Source: Microcaldota archaeon
Lineage (GTDB): Archaea; Micrarchaeota; Micrarchaeia; Micrarchaeales; CABMGC01
DNA length: 53,322 nucleotides
NCBI GenBank assembly: GCA_021804095.1
Contig: JAJZKQ010000003.1
Location: 1-53,322 of the forward strand
Direction: 5' to 3'
In this document: positions 30,539-39,676 of the stretch, piece after piece
How the letters are laid out: each line of letters starts with the position of its first letter
Numbering within the stretch: the first letter of the stretch is position 1
The notes under the pieces: generated by a model
The model's input: the letters and a program-made list of their open reading frames with translations, nothing else
What the model was told of the DNA's origin: nothing
Databases searched by the model: none
Program-made: the position numbers and the translations under genes

Positions 30539-31521
30539 TGCAGATAGACCCAAAAGAAAAACTAGCAGAACTCCATGTACATCTTGGCGCATCTGTAGAT
30601 CCTGCAACAATGTGGGAGATAGCCCACTCACAAGGGATAAGACTTCCAACAAAAGACTACTGGAAATTTACAGATATCATAACCGTAAATTCAAAAAATG
30701 TAAAATCCCTGGAAGACTACACTTCACTATTCAAATGGACAGAACTCATACAGTCCAGCCCTCTAGCTGTAGAAAGGGCAATCTACCAAACAATAGCCGG
30801 AGCATACAGGAAAAACAACATAACCCTGCTTGAACTAAGATTCAATCCAATGAAACGCAACCGGGGCGGAGAGCAGGACCTCGACCAGATCCTTATGGCA
30901 GCTACCAGAGGTCTTGACAGGGCATCAATGGAATATCCAATAAAAGCAGGAATAATCATATGCCTGGACAAGAACACCTTCACATACAGGCAAAACGAGA
31001 TACTTGTCCAAAAAGCAATAAAATACAGAGACAGAGGAATTGTAGGAATAGACCTTGCAGACCCTATAAGCTCCAAATTCAAATATTCAGATTACAGAAA
31101 CCTATACAAACATGCAAAAGCAGAAGGCCTAGGGCTTACCGTGCATGCAGGAGAAAACGAGGACTTCCAATCAGTAATAGATTCGATAAACTATCTGGAA
31201 CCTGACAGAATAGGCCATGGAATACAAGCGCTGAAAAACACCAAGGCAATAGAAATGATAAAAGAAAACAGAATAACGCTTGAGATATGCCCCACATCCA
31301 ATTTACACACACGCGTAATAAAAGACCTCCAAGATATGAAAAAGATATTCAAAATACTGAACTCTGAAAAAATAAAATACACTATAAATACCGACGGGCC
31401 TGAACTACTAATAACAAACCTCAGAAACGAAATGAACTTCCTCATATCAAACAATATTCTCACAAGAAAGCAAATTCTAGACTCGAATAATAAAGCATTC
31501 CAGGCATCTTTTATAAAATGA
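30535..31521 (+). CDS. Adenosine/AMP deaminase-like metal-dependent hydrolase
   Basis: ELHVHLGASVDP, LTVHAGENEDF, PDRIGHGIQAL, LEICPTSNL, INTDGP. Confidence 0.85.
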   Translation: MMQIDPKEKLAELHVHLGASVDPATMWEIAHSQGIRLPTKDYWKFTDIITVNSKNVKSLEDYTSLFKWTELIQSSPLAVERAIYQTIAGAYRKNNITLLELRFNPMKRNRGGEQDLDQILMAATRGLDRASMEYPIKAGIIICLDKNTFTYRQNEILVQKAIKYRDRGIVGIDLADPISSKFKYSDYRNLYKHAKAEGLGLTVHAGENEDFQSVIDSINYLEPDRIGHGIQALKNTKAIEMIKENRITLEICPTSNLHTRVIKDLQDMKKIFKILNSEKIKYTINTDGPELLITNLRNEMNFLISNNILTRKQILDSNNKAFQASFIK

Positions 31522-32426
31522 CAGATAAAGATAAAAATACCAATTCCTTAGTCTTCATAACGGAGAAATTCATGAAAGAGCGTCTCACCATAACTCTGGA
31601 TACAGAACTGCTCAAAGAGCTAGACTCAACCATAGATGGAGTTAACATACGAAACAGATCCCATGCGATTGAGCGCCTTTTAAGCATAGTCCTCGAGCAG
31701 GCAGCCCCTAAAAAAGCAGTAATACTTGCCGGAGGAGAAGTCATCAACACAAAACATCAGACAGGGGTTCCGAAACCGATGCTGCTTGTAAATGAAAGAC
31801 CCATATTGGAATACGTTGTAAGAGAACTAAAAAGAAACGAAATAACCGAAATCCTTATAGCTATAGGGCGAGGTGGGGAAAAGATAACCGAATACTTTGG
31901 GGATGGCTCCCTTTTCGGGGTCAAGATAAGTTATATAAGGGAAGATTCCCCAAAAGGAACTGCAAACGCAATAGTTCTTGCAAAAGGCCTTGTAGGCAAC
32001 TCACCTTTTTTTGTAATAAACGGTGACAACATCTTCAAGATAAACTTACAAGATATGTATAAACAGCATATCTCTACAAAGGCGGAAATAACAATTGCGC
32101 TTTATCCTGCAGACATAACAACAGGATTCGGAGTCACAAAACTTGACGGATTTAAGGTGACAAGCTTCCTTGAAAAGCCAGCCGACGAAAAAGGCAAGCT
32201 CATAAGTGCAGGAGTCTACATATTCAACCAATCAATATTCGAGACAATCGAAAGAGAAAAATTAAACCATATAACTCTTGAAAAGAACATATTTCCAAAG
32301 CTTGCTGCAGAAGGGAAACTTTTCGGCTACGCATTTTCCAGCCCATGGTATCCATTGGAATCTAAAAACATAGAGGGAAGCCTTAGGCTGCTCGCCAAAA
32401 TTGCTAATTCTATCGAGAGATCCTAA
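31518..32426 (+). CDS. Ribbon-helix-helix domain fused to a sugar-phosphate nucleotidyltransferase
   Basis: RLTITLDTELLKELDSTIDGVNIRNRSHAIERLL (RHH-like), then KAVILAGGEVINTKHQTGVPKPMLLVNERPILEYVV..VINGDNIF..LISAGVYIF. Confidence 0.85.
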   Translation: MTDKDKNTNSLVFITEKFMKERLTITLDTELLKELDSTIDGVNIRNRSHAIERLLSIVLEQAAPKKAVILAGGEVINTKHQTGVPKPMLLVNERPILEYVVRELKRNEITEILIAIGRGGEKITEYFGDGSLFGVKISYIREDSPKGTANAIVLAKGLVGNSPFFVINGDNIFKINLQDMYKQHISTKAEITIALYPADITTGFGVTKLDGFKVTSFLEKPADEKGKLISAGVYIFNQSIFETIEREKLNHITLEKNIFPKLAAEGKLFGYAFSSPWYPLESKNIEGSLRLLAKIANSIERS

Positions 32427-32552
32427 AACTTCCGTTAACAACATTTTGGATAGCCAACAAACCTAACTTTACCCTATCATAATTTATATTAATATGATAA
32501 AGTATTACTTAGTATGATTATATCTTACAACACAAAAATTCAGTGATTTCTA

Positions 32553-33311
32553 ATGCACTCAAGCAAAAGAGCAATAACGGGAAGGGATTTGGATATCCTA
32601 TGTGGGGTCCTAAGACCTCACATGCCTTCCCCTCTCTCTTCTGCAAAATTATCGCCTCCTGAAATAACCTCCCTGCCTAGCTACGGCAATCTCCTAAAGC
32701 ATACCTGCGGGGAAGGCACAGATCTTTCCATAGTAAACACTCCACAAGGAATGATTAAAACAAGATCGCCCGAATACTCTTATACTGTTGCAATTTCCAA
32801 TGATCCTCTCACTGCTTCATGGAGGCTAGACCATTCAGAAGGAATACTGGAAGGGGTAAGAATAGTTGTGCTTCCTCCAAAAACACATTATGAAATAAGG
32901 GTCCACGGAAATTCATACCTATTCCTCCTAGAATTATGCAACAGCAAAATATTTACCAACATATCGCCCATAGGAACTGATCTTCCAAAGAAACCAATAC
33001 ATACTGAAAGATCTTCTGTAGAATTTTACACGGAAGAAAAAAAGTTTTTTATACAAGATTTCCACACTTCTTCAGAAACCAAAACCTATGTAAGCACCAG
33101 CAGAACCAATGTTATATGGCTGGAGGATCAAAAACTAAAGATGAATAACGTAACAGACTCAAAAATCATAACTGTAAATCCTGAGACTCCACACTCCGTT
33201 ATCTCAGAATCATTCCCTCTATTTACAATAACTACAAAAAACCCGAAGAATAAAAAACCTAATCATATTATGATAACTAGAAAGGAGATAATAGAAGCCC
33301 TGCGCCTATAA
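32553..33311 (+). CDS. Hypothetical protein, beta-rich
   Basis: Intact 252-aa ORF; no family recognised. Confidence 0.65.
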   Translation: MHSSKRAITGRDLDILCGVLRPHMPSPLSSAKLSPPEITSLPSYGNLLKHTCGEGTDLSIVNTPQGMIKTRSPEYSYTVAISNDPLTASWRLDHSEGILEGVRIVVLPPKTHYEIRVHGNSYLFLLELCNSKIFTNISPIGTDLPKKPIHTERSSVEFYTEEKKFFIQDFHTSSETKTYVSTSRTNVIWLEDQKLKMNNVTDSKIITVNPETPHSVISESFPLFTITTKNPKNKKPNHIMITRKEIIEALRL

Positions 33312-33335
33312 TAAATTCAAATATACTGCAGTTCA

Positions 33336-34820
33336 TTATTCAATCTTTCTGAAAAGAAGTCCTCCTCTGCTCAGGCTTCCTTCAAACCTCTCTTTGAAAC
33401 TGCAATCTTTAATCTTGAAAGTTCCCGCATCAATCCCTATCTTCGCTGATATTTTTTCTGCTGTTTCAGGTATGAAAGGATACAATAGTATTGCGGATAT
33501 CCTAAGCGCTTCCAGCAGGTTGTAAAGTATAGAACCCAGTTCAGACCCACTTTTCTTCCATGGTTCCTTCATGTTTACATAAGCATTGCAGCTTCTGACG
33601 AATTCCATAATCCTCTCCAGCGCTTCATGCAGATTCCCTTTATCCATATCCCTCAAGATATCATCCAGATGCAGGCCTTCAGCAAGCTCAACCTTTCCTT
33701 CGAAAACAGATATGCCTGATTTCTCAGCTATTGTGAGAACCCTGTTTACTAGATTCCCAAGATCTCCAACCAACTCCTTGTTATATCTGTCTCTAATGCC
33801 CTCCTGCGAAAAATTTCCATCCTCAAACGTTGAGATATCCCTGATCAGGTAATATCGCATGCCATCTGCACCATATTTATCCATAATTTCAAACGGGCTT
33901 ATCACATTTCCAAGCGATTTACTCATCTTTTTGCCTTCTACTGTAAGAAACCCATGCACGAAGAGCCTTTTAGGAAGAGCCAATCCTGCTGAAAGGAGCA
34001 TGGCCGGCCAATAAACTGCATGAAATCTTATAATATCCTTGCCTATAACATGCACGTCTGCAGGCCAGATCTTCCCGAATTCCTCCTCATTTTTCCCGTA
34101 CCCTGCAGATGTGAGATATACCGCAAGCGCATCAAACCAGACATAAAAAATCTGACCTTGGTCGCCAGGTATCGGTATTCCCCATCCATGCGCCCTGCTT
34201 ACCGATCTGGAAATACTGAAATCCTCAAGCCCCGAATCTATAAAACTCAGTATCTCGTTCTTTCTTTCCTGTGGAAGTATCATATATTCTCCGGATTTAA
34301 TTATCTCTTCTATCTTTTCCTGATATCTGGAAAGCCTGAAGAAATAATTCTCCTCCTCAACTTCATCAGGTCTGGTATTATGGTTAGGACACTTCCCATC
34401 TATTAGCTCTCCCTCAGTATAAAAGGCCTCACAACCTACGCAATAAAGCCCCCTGTATTTTTTACTATATATATCTCCATTCTTCTTGCAGGCTTCCCAA
34501 AGCTTGTATACGCCTGACCAGTGCTCTTCCTTTACCGAGGATCTAACAAAAGGACCCTTTAAGATATTCATACTTTTCAAAAGATTCCTGAAAACCTCGG
34601 AATTTTCAGCACATAGCTGAGCTGTAGATATATGGCGAAGTTCAGCTGCCCTGACGTTTTTCAGACTATTCTCGTCGGTTCCCGTGCCCAATGTCACCTC
34701 TTTCCCTAAAAGGGATTGATACCTCGCAATCACATCTGTCTGAGTATACTCAAGGGCATGGCCGATATGCGGCGAAGCGTTTACATATGGTATGGATGAC
34801 GTTATATAAAATTTTTCCAA
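33336..34820 (-). CDS. metG: Methionine-tRNA ligase
   Basis: YVNASPHIGHALEYTQTDVIARYQ and KMSKSLGNVISPF. Confidence 0.96.
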   Translation of the reverse strand: MEKFYITSSIPYVNASPHIGHALEYTQTDVIARYQSLLGKEVTLGTGTDENSLKNVRAAELRHISTAQLCAENSEVFRNLLKSMNILKGPFVRSSVKEEHWSGVYKLWEACKKNGDIYSKKYRGLYCVGCEAFYTEGELIDGKCPNHNTRPDEVEEENYFFRLSRYQEKIEEIIKSGEYMILPQERKNEILSFIDSGLEDFSISRSVSRAHGWGIPIPGDQGQIFYVWFDALAVYLTSAGYGKNEEEFGKIWPADVHVIGKDIIRFHAVYWPAMLLSAGLALPKRLFVHGFLTVEGKKMSKSLGNVISPFEIMDKYGADGMRYYLIRDISTFEDGNFSQEGIRDRYNKELVGDLGNLVNRVLTIAEKSGISVFEGKVELAEGLHLDDILRDMDKGNLHEALERIMEFVRSCNAYVNMKEPWKKSGSELGSILYNLLEALRISAILLYPFIPETAEKISAKIGIDAGTFKIKDCSFKERFEGSLSRGGLLFRKIE

Positions 34821-34908
34821 GAATTACACCGGAACTTCCACTAATCTCTTTTTCATGCATTATTTTTAATTCTTTAGAAGTTATATAATTTTCCTAAGAG
34901 GGGCAGCC

Positions 34909-36972
34909 ATGGACGAAATAGCAACAGCAGAATTAAGTGACAAATTCCTCGAATTTTTCAATGAATATTACACTGAAAAAATAAATGACATGTATATAAG
35001 TTATCCGAAGACAAGAAGCATTATGGTCAATATAAAAGACCTGGAGAAAATAGACCATGAACTTGCCCTAGAGATGATAAATAATCCTGACAGCATCCTT
35101 CCCGCAGCAAACACAGCTCTGGCAAAGCTTAATCCTAATCCCGACGCTAAAGAAAATGTATATGCAAGATTTTACGGTATAGAGGGAGCTCCCCTAATAC
35201 AGGATGTAGGCTCTGAATACATAGGGAAGATGTTAACTCTGGATTCGCTTCCGGTAAAACGCTCTGAAATAATACCAAAGGTCTCGATAGGAGTATTCAA
35301 GTGCACATTCTGCGGCACAACAATAAAAATAAAAATGGAAAGGGAAACCGCAATAGAAATATGCCCACAATGCAAGAGACGGTCATTGAAACAAGATAAC
35401 AACGAATCACACTTCACAAATCTTCAAAAGATAGCAGTACAGGATCCGTTGGAAAAGCTAAAGGGAAGCACTCCGACATGGCAACTGGAGGTATGGCTCG
35501 AGGACGATCTTGTAAATACTGTAACTCCTGGAGACAGAATAGATATAACCGGGGTTCTCAGAATAAGGCCAAGGAAATCTTCAAAAGGCAAAGAAGACAA
35601 GATGCTTTACTCGATGCTGTTTGATGCTGTGTCAATTGAGCACAAACAGAAAGAGTTTACCGATCTTGAAATCTCAAAGGAAGAGGAGGACGAGATAAAA
35701 GCGCTCTCCAAAGATCCTGAGATATTCGAAAAGATCTCCAAATCCATAGCCCCTTCAATATTCGGCTATGAAGAGATAAAGAAGGCATTGGCACTTGCAT
35801 TATTTGGCGGAACCCCAGACAAAAAATTAGTAGACGGAGCGCCTATAAGAAGCGATATACACATGCTTCTCATAGGAGACCCTGGATCAGCTAAGACAAG
35901 ACTTCTACAATCTGTAACGGCACTTGTGCCAAAAGGCATATATGTAAGCGGAAAGTCTACAACCTCTGCAGGGCTTACCGCTGCCGCAGAAAAAGACGAA
36001 TTCGCAGAGGGAGGTTGGGTCTTAAAAGCAGGAGCATTAGTCCTGGGCTCAGGAGGAGAGGTCTCAATAGACGAATTCGACAAGGTCAGCGACGATGACA
36101 AATCTTCACTTTTGGAGGCAATGGAATCCCAGACTATCAGCGTAGCGAAAGCAGGTATAGTTGCAAGGTTCAACACCAAAACTACAATACTTGCAGCTGC
36201 AAATCCGAAATATGGGAGATTTGATCCAAACGCATATCCTGCGGATCAATTCGACATTCCTCCTACGCTTCTCTCCAGATTCGATCTCATCTTCCCAATA
36301 AAGGATAATCTCGATGAGGAAAAGGACAAACAGATAGCAAGCCACATCCTCATGCAGCACAGTGCCGCAGGCGCACAATTAGCAGATCTATCCAATTATG
36401 AACAGGTTGAGACACCCCCTCTAAATCACGACCTGCTTAGGAAATATGTTGCATACGCAAAAAAGAATATAAGGCCAAGGCTAAGCCCAGAAGCCTCTAG
36501 TAGGATCTCAGAATATTATGTGGAACTCAGGAAGATAGGCATAAAGAGCGGTGCGACTCCCATCACTCCAAGGCAGATAGAAGGCTTGGTACGACTTTCA
36601 GAATCAAGCGCAAAATCGCGCCTCTCAGACATGATAGAGGAAAAAGATGCCCAGTTAGGGATCTCCCTCTTCGAATACATGCTTAATACTCTCGCAGTTG
36701 ACAGGGGCGGAAGGAAGGACATAGATGCTTTATTGACAGGAATGCCCAGAGAGAAAGTAAATAAGATAAACTCAATAATGTCCATAATAAAGAAGCTTCA
36801 GGAAGAGTCTAACGAAGGCATAGCAAAAATAGTCGACCTTCTTTCAGAAGCCGAGAAACAGGGGATAGACCGCGCAACAACAACCAGGTATCTGAGCGAA
36901 CTTGAAAGAAGCGGAGATATCTTCACCCCCAGGGGCGGAATAGTAAAAATTGTGAGAAGAGAGGATGAATAA
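34909..36972 (+). CDS. mcm: Replicative helicase MCM
   Basis: IAPSIFGYEEIKKALALALFGG, LLIGDPGSAKTRLLQ, GEVSIDEFDKVSDDDKSSLLEAMESQTISVAKAGI, LLSRFDLIF. Confidence 0.97.
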   Translation: MDEIATAELSDKFLEFFNEYYTEKINDMYISYPKTRSIMVNIKDLEKIDHELALEMINNPDSILPAANTALAKLNPNPDAKENVYARFYGIEGAPLIQDVGSEYIGKMLTLDSLPVKRSEIIPKVSIGVFKCTFCGTTIKIKMERETAIEICPQCKRRSLKQDNNESHFTNLQKIAVQDPLEKLKGSTPTWQLEVWLEDDLVNTVTPGDRIDITGVLRIRPRKSSKGKEDKMLYSMLFDAVSIEHKQKEFTDLEISKEEEDEIKALSKDPEIFEKISKSIAPSIFGYEEIKKALALALFGGTPDKKLVDGAPIRSDIHMLLIGDPGSAKTRLLQSVTALVPKGIYVSGKSTTSAGLTAAAEKDEFAEGGWVLKAGALVLGSGGEVSIDEFDKVSDDDKSSLLEAMESQTISVAKAGIVARFNTKTTILAAANPKYGRFDPNAYPADQFDIPPTLLSRFDLIFPIKDNLDEEKDKQIASHILMQHSAAGAQLADLSNYEQVETPPLNHDLLRKYVAYAKKNIRPRLSPEASSRISEYYVELRKIGIKSGATPITPRQIEGLVRLSESSAKSRLSDMIEEKDAQLGISLFEYMLNTLAVDRGGRKDIDALLTGMPREKVNKINSIMSIIKKLQEESNEGIAKIVDLLSEAEKQGIDRATTTRYLSELERSGDIFTPRGGIVKIVRREDE

Positions 36973-37054
36973 TCGTATGCCAATTCCATTCATCTGCCAG
37001 CTAACTAATTAGAATGGGTTTTTAAATTATTTCCTTCTAAAACTATAAGATAAA

Positions 37055-37525
37055 ATGGCAACGTCTTCATCAAGAAAAAGAACCAAAAAGAATTCTCCAG
37101 CTGAAAATCCAGTGCAGGCAACAGCAGAGGCTAAGAAAAACAAGCCCATCGCAGCAAGCCTGCTTGCGATACTCGGAGGAATACTCATAATATTCTCAGC
37201 CGTTTATGTACTCTCGTCCTTCCATTATATATTAAGCCATCCGGCTAATTTTACAACCGAAATAAACGCAACAACCCTGGCCGCTGTTCATAAAGCCCTG
37301 CCTTATGCTTCAGAGCTCACACTGATCTCAGTAATATGTGGGATATTGATAATAGCATTTGGTTTATTCGCCCTCTTCATACCAAAAACATTGAAGCATT
37401 CTAAACTTATGGCTATAGCAATAGCAATTGCAGCGTTCATAAGCCTGCCTATGGGTGGGGGGTTCATAATAGGGCTTATATTATCCGTAATAGGTGCCAT
37501 ATTACTATTTATATTCAAAGGTTGA
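37055..37525 (+). CDS. Small multi-TM membrane protein
   Basis: Four hydrophobic segments after a Lys/Ser-rich N-terminus. Confidence 0.65.
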   Translation: MATSSSRKRTKKNSPAENPVQATAEAKKNKPIAASLLAILGGILIIFSAVYVLSSFHYILSHPANFTTEINATTLAAVHKALPYASELTLISVICGILIIAFGLFALFIPKTLKHSKLMAIAIAIAAFISLPMGGGFIIGLILSVIGAILLFIFKG

Positions 37526-37552
37526 CAATCAAAACTAAACAAAGGCGCAATC

Positions 37553-38389
37553 ATGAACGCGGCAAACTCTTTGAAAGAAGCATACTTAACCCTAAAGGAA
37601 AAGCCAACGATTATACTTTTGTTTATAACATTTGCAATAATTTCCCTTTCTCTTTTCTTGCTCTACTCAATCAATTTAAATTCTATCAGTAATCCAACAA
37701 GCAATTCACTTGCAACAATCTTAATGTCATATATAGTAGGATTAGTGTTATTTGTATTATTTTTTATTTTGGCTTCAATTTCTGTGATGATAGCCAAACA
37801 AAAATTCTCTGGCGAAAAAATTCTACTGAAAAAAGCATTCAACGATGCTAAACCCTTTTTCATAAGAACTGTAGGGCTATTTATTGTAATATTTTTAATC
37901 CTAGGTATACCTATGGGCATTTTTATATTTGGAGGCGGAATTCTTTTCGACTCTTTAGTAGCATACTCCTCCATAGTAATTTCCTTGGCGGTAAGTGGTA
38001 TTGTACTTCTTATAATAGGTATTATACTCTTAGTCTTTCTCGGAGTTGGAGTATCTCAGTCACTACCTATATCCATGATCGAAAATCTAGGAATAATAGC
38101 ATCTATCAAAAAAAGTTTCAGCAAATCTTACAAATCTTTCTGGTCCATCTTCGGTATAGGATTTACAATTTTTATGATATCGTTAGTTTTTGATCTGATA
38201 GAATATCTGATATCAACATACATTTCATCCCTCATAAGCTACTTCTTATATGTGGCATATATAGCAATACTCTATCCAATTGTCTTAATCGCAATTCCAA
38301 TATTCTATCTTTATTCTAATCAAAAGCCAGATTCAAATAAGCCTAAAATTGGCACAGATTCAGCATCTCCAAAAATCAGCCAAGGCTAA
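37553..38389 (+). CDS. Multi-TM membrane protein
   Basis: Several hydrophobic segments; no family assigned. Confidence 0.7.
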   Translation: MNAANSLKEAYLTLKEKPTIILLFITFAIISLSLFLLYSINLNSISNPTSNSLATILMSYIVGLVLFVLFFILASISVMIAKQKFSGEKILLKKAFNDAKPFFIRTVGLFIVIFLILGIPMGIFIFGGGILFDSLVAYSSIVISLAVSGIVLLIIGIILLVFLGVGVSQSLPISMIENLGIIASIKKSFSKSYKSFWSIFGIGFTIFMISLVFDLIEYLISTYISSLISYFLYVAYIAILYPIVLIAIPIFYLYSNQKPDSNKPKIGTDSASPKISQG

Positions 38390-39527
38390 CCTTAAGATTC
38401 CTGCTTCTGAGTCCCAACAGGTTTCTTGCCATCTCACTAGGCATATCCATGTCCCCATACCTGCCAAGGAATCTGCCGAAACCCAATCCTTCAAGAATCT
38501 TCAGGGTCAGACCCATCCCTCTGTTTCCAATTCCCGAATAGAAACTCTTTACCATAGCATGCATCCACATATCTAACATGAAAGTTCTCCTGTAAGTTCT
38601 TTCATATTCATAAAGATCCCCTCCATGCTCAAAATAATTCTTTATTGTATTAGCGGCAAGAATGCCTGCAAGGCTACCGTATATTATGCCTCCACCGGTA
38701 GAAGGCTTGACCTGGCCTGCAGCATCCCCTACAAGCAATACCCTGGATTTAACTTCTACTATGTGTCTGCGCAGTGAGACTGGTATAATGCTTGCCCCTT
38801 CAGAGATCTTTTTAGCGTTTCCTACCATGTCTGAAATTTCTTTTCTTGATGTAAACCTGTTAAATGAAGCCAAAGCGTTGCCAGAAGAAGAATCAATACC
38901 GATTCCCACCTCCAGTATGTCCTTTGAATTTGGGCATATCCATCCAAACAGGCCCTTTGCAACACCACTATCAAAGAAAACATCAACCACTCTGTGGTCA
39001 TCATGGCCTATATTGTACTCCGCCTTATATGTAAGCAGATAATTTTTGATACTGCCAATTTTATAGTGCCTTGCAACTTCTGATACTGCCCCATCCGCAC
39101 CAACCACTACTCCTTCCGAAGAGAATCCATCAAGTTCTCTTCCTGTTACTCTCTTTCCTAAAAGAACATCAGCCCCTTCGGCAACAGCTTCATCATGGCA
39201 TATGTCATTGAGATGCTTCCTGTCAAGAACATGGGCCACTGCAGGCTTCGAGTAAATATTCATGGTCCTGCCATTAGCATGTATCCTTGCTCCATGAAGC
39301 GTGTTAGTGACTGCACTGCCATAACTTATGCCTATTCTCTCAAGACCTTTTACCGAAAGAATGCCAGAAGCCCTGACTGGCTCTCCTAAAACCTTCTTTT
39401 GGTCATAGACTACAGTATTTATGCCGAGCTTTGCAAGCCTCCTAGCTGTAACAAGCCCTGCCGTGCCTCCTCCAATTACTGAAACCTTTTCTTCCATCAC
39501 GTCCACATTAAAATTTGATAATAACAC
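38376..39527 (-). CDS. FAD-dependent geranylgeranyl reductase family protein
   Basis: VSVIGGGTAGLVTARRLAKLGINTVVYDQK, VLLVGDAAGQVKPSTGGGIIYGSLAG. Confidence 0.9.
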   Translation of the reverse strand: MLLSNFNVDVMEEKVSVIGGGTAGLVTARRLAKLGINTVVYDQKKVLGEPVRASGILSVKGLERIGISYGSAVTNTLHGARIHANGRTMNIYSKPAVAHVLDRKHLNDICHDEAVAEGADVLLGKRVTGRELDGFSSEGVVVGADGAVSEVARHYKIGSIKNYLLTYKAEYNIGHDDHRVVDVFFDSGVAKGLFGWICPNSKDILEVGIGIDSSSGNALASFNRFTSRKEISDMVGNAKKISEGASIIPVSLRRHIVEVKSRVLLVGDAAGQVKPSTGGGIIYGSLAGILAANTIKNYFEHGGDLYEYERTYRRTFMLDMWMHAMVKSFYSGIGNRGMGLTLKILEGLGFGRFLGRYGDMDMPSEMARNLLGLRSRNLKVSLG

Positions 39528-39676
39528 TTACAATTAAAAAATTAAGAAACTTTATGTTCTGCCCATATACAAAAAATTTTTTCCTAAATGAAACGTCATC
39601 TATATAAATATGACCTAAAAATATTATGCTGTAATCGATAGTGTCTAAAACACATCATTAAATAGTTATACAACCA

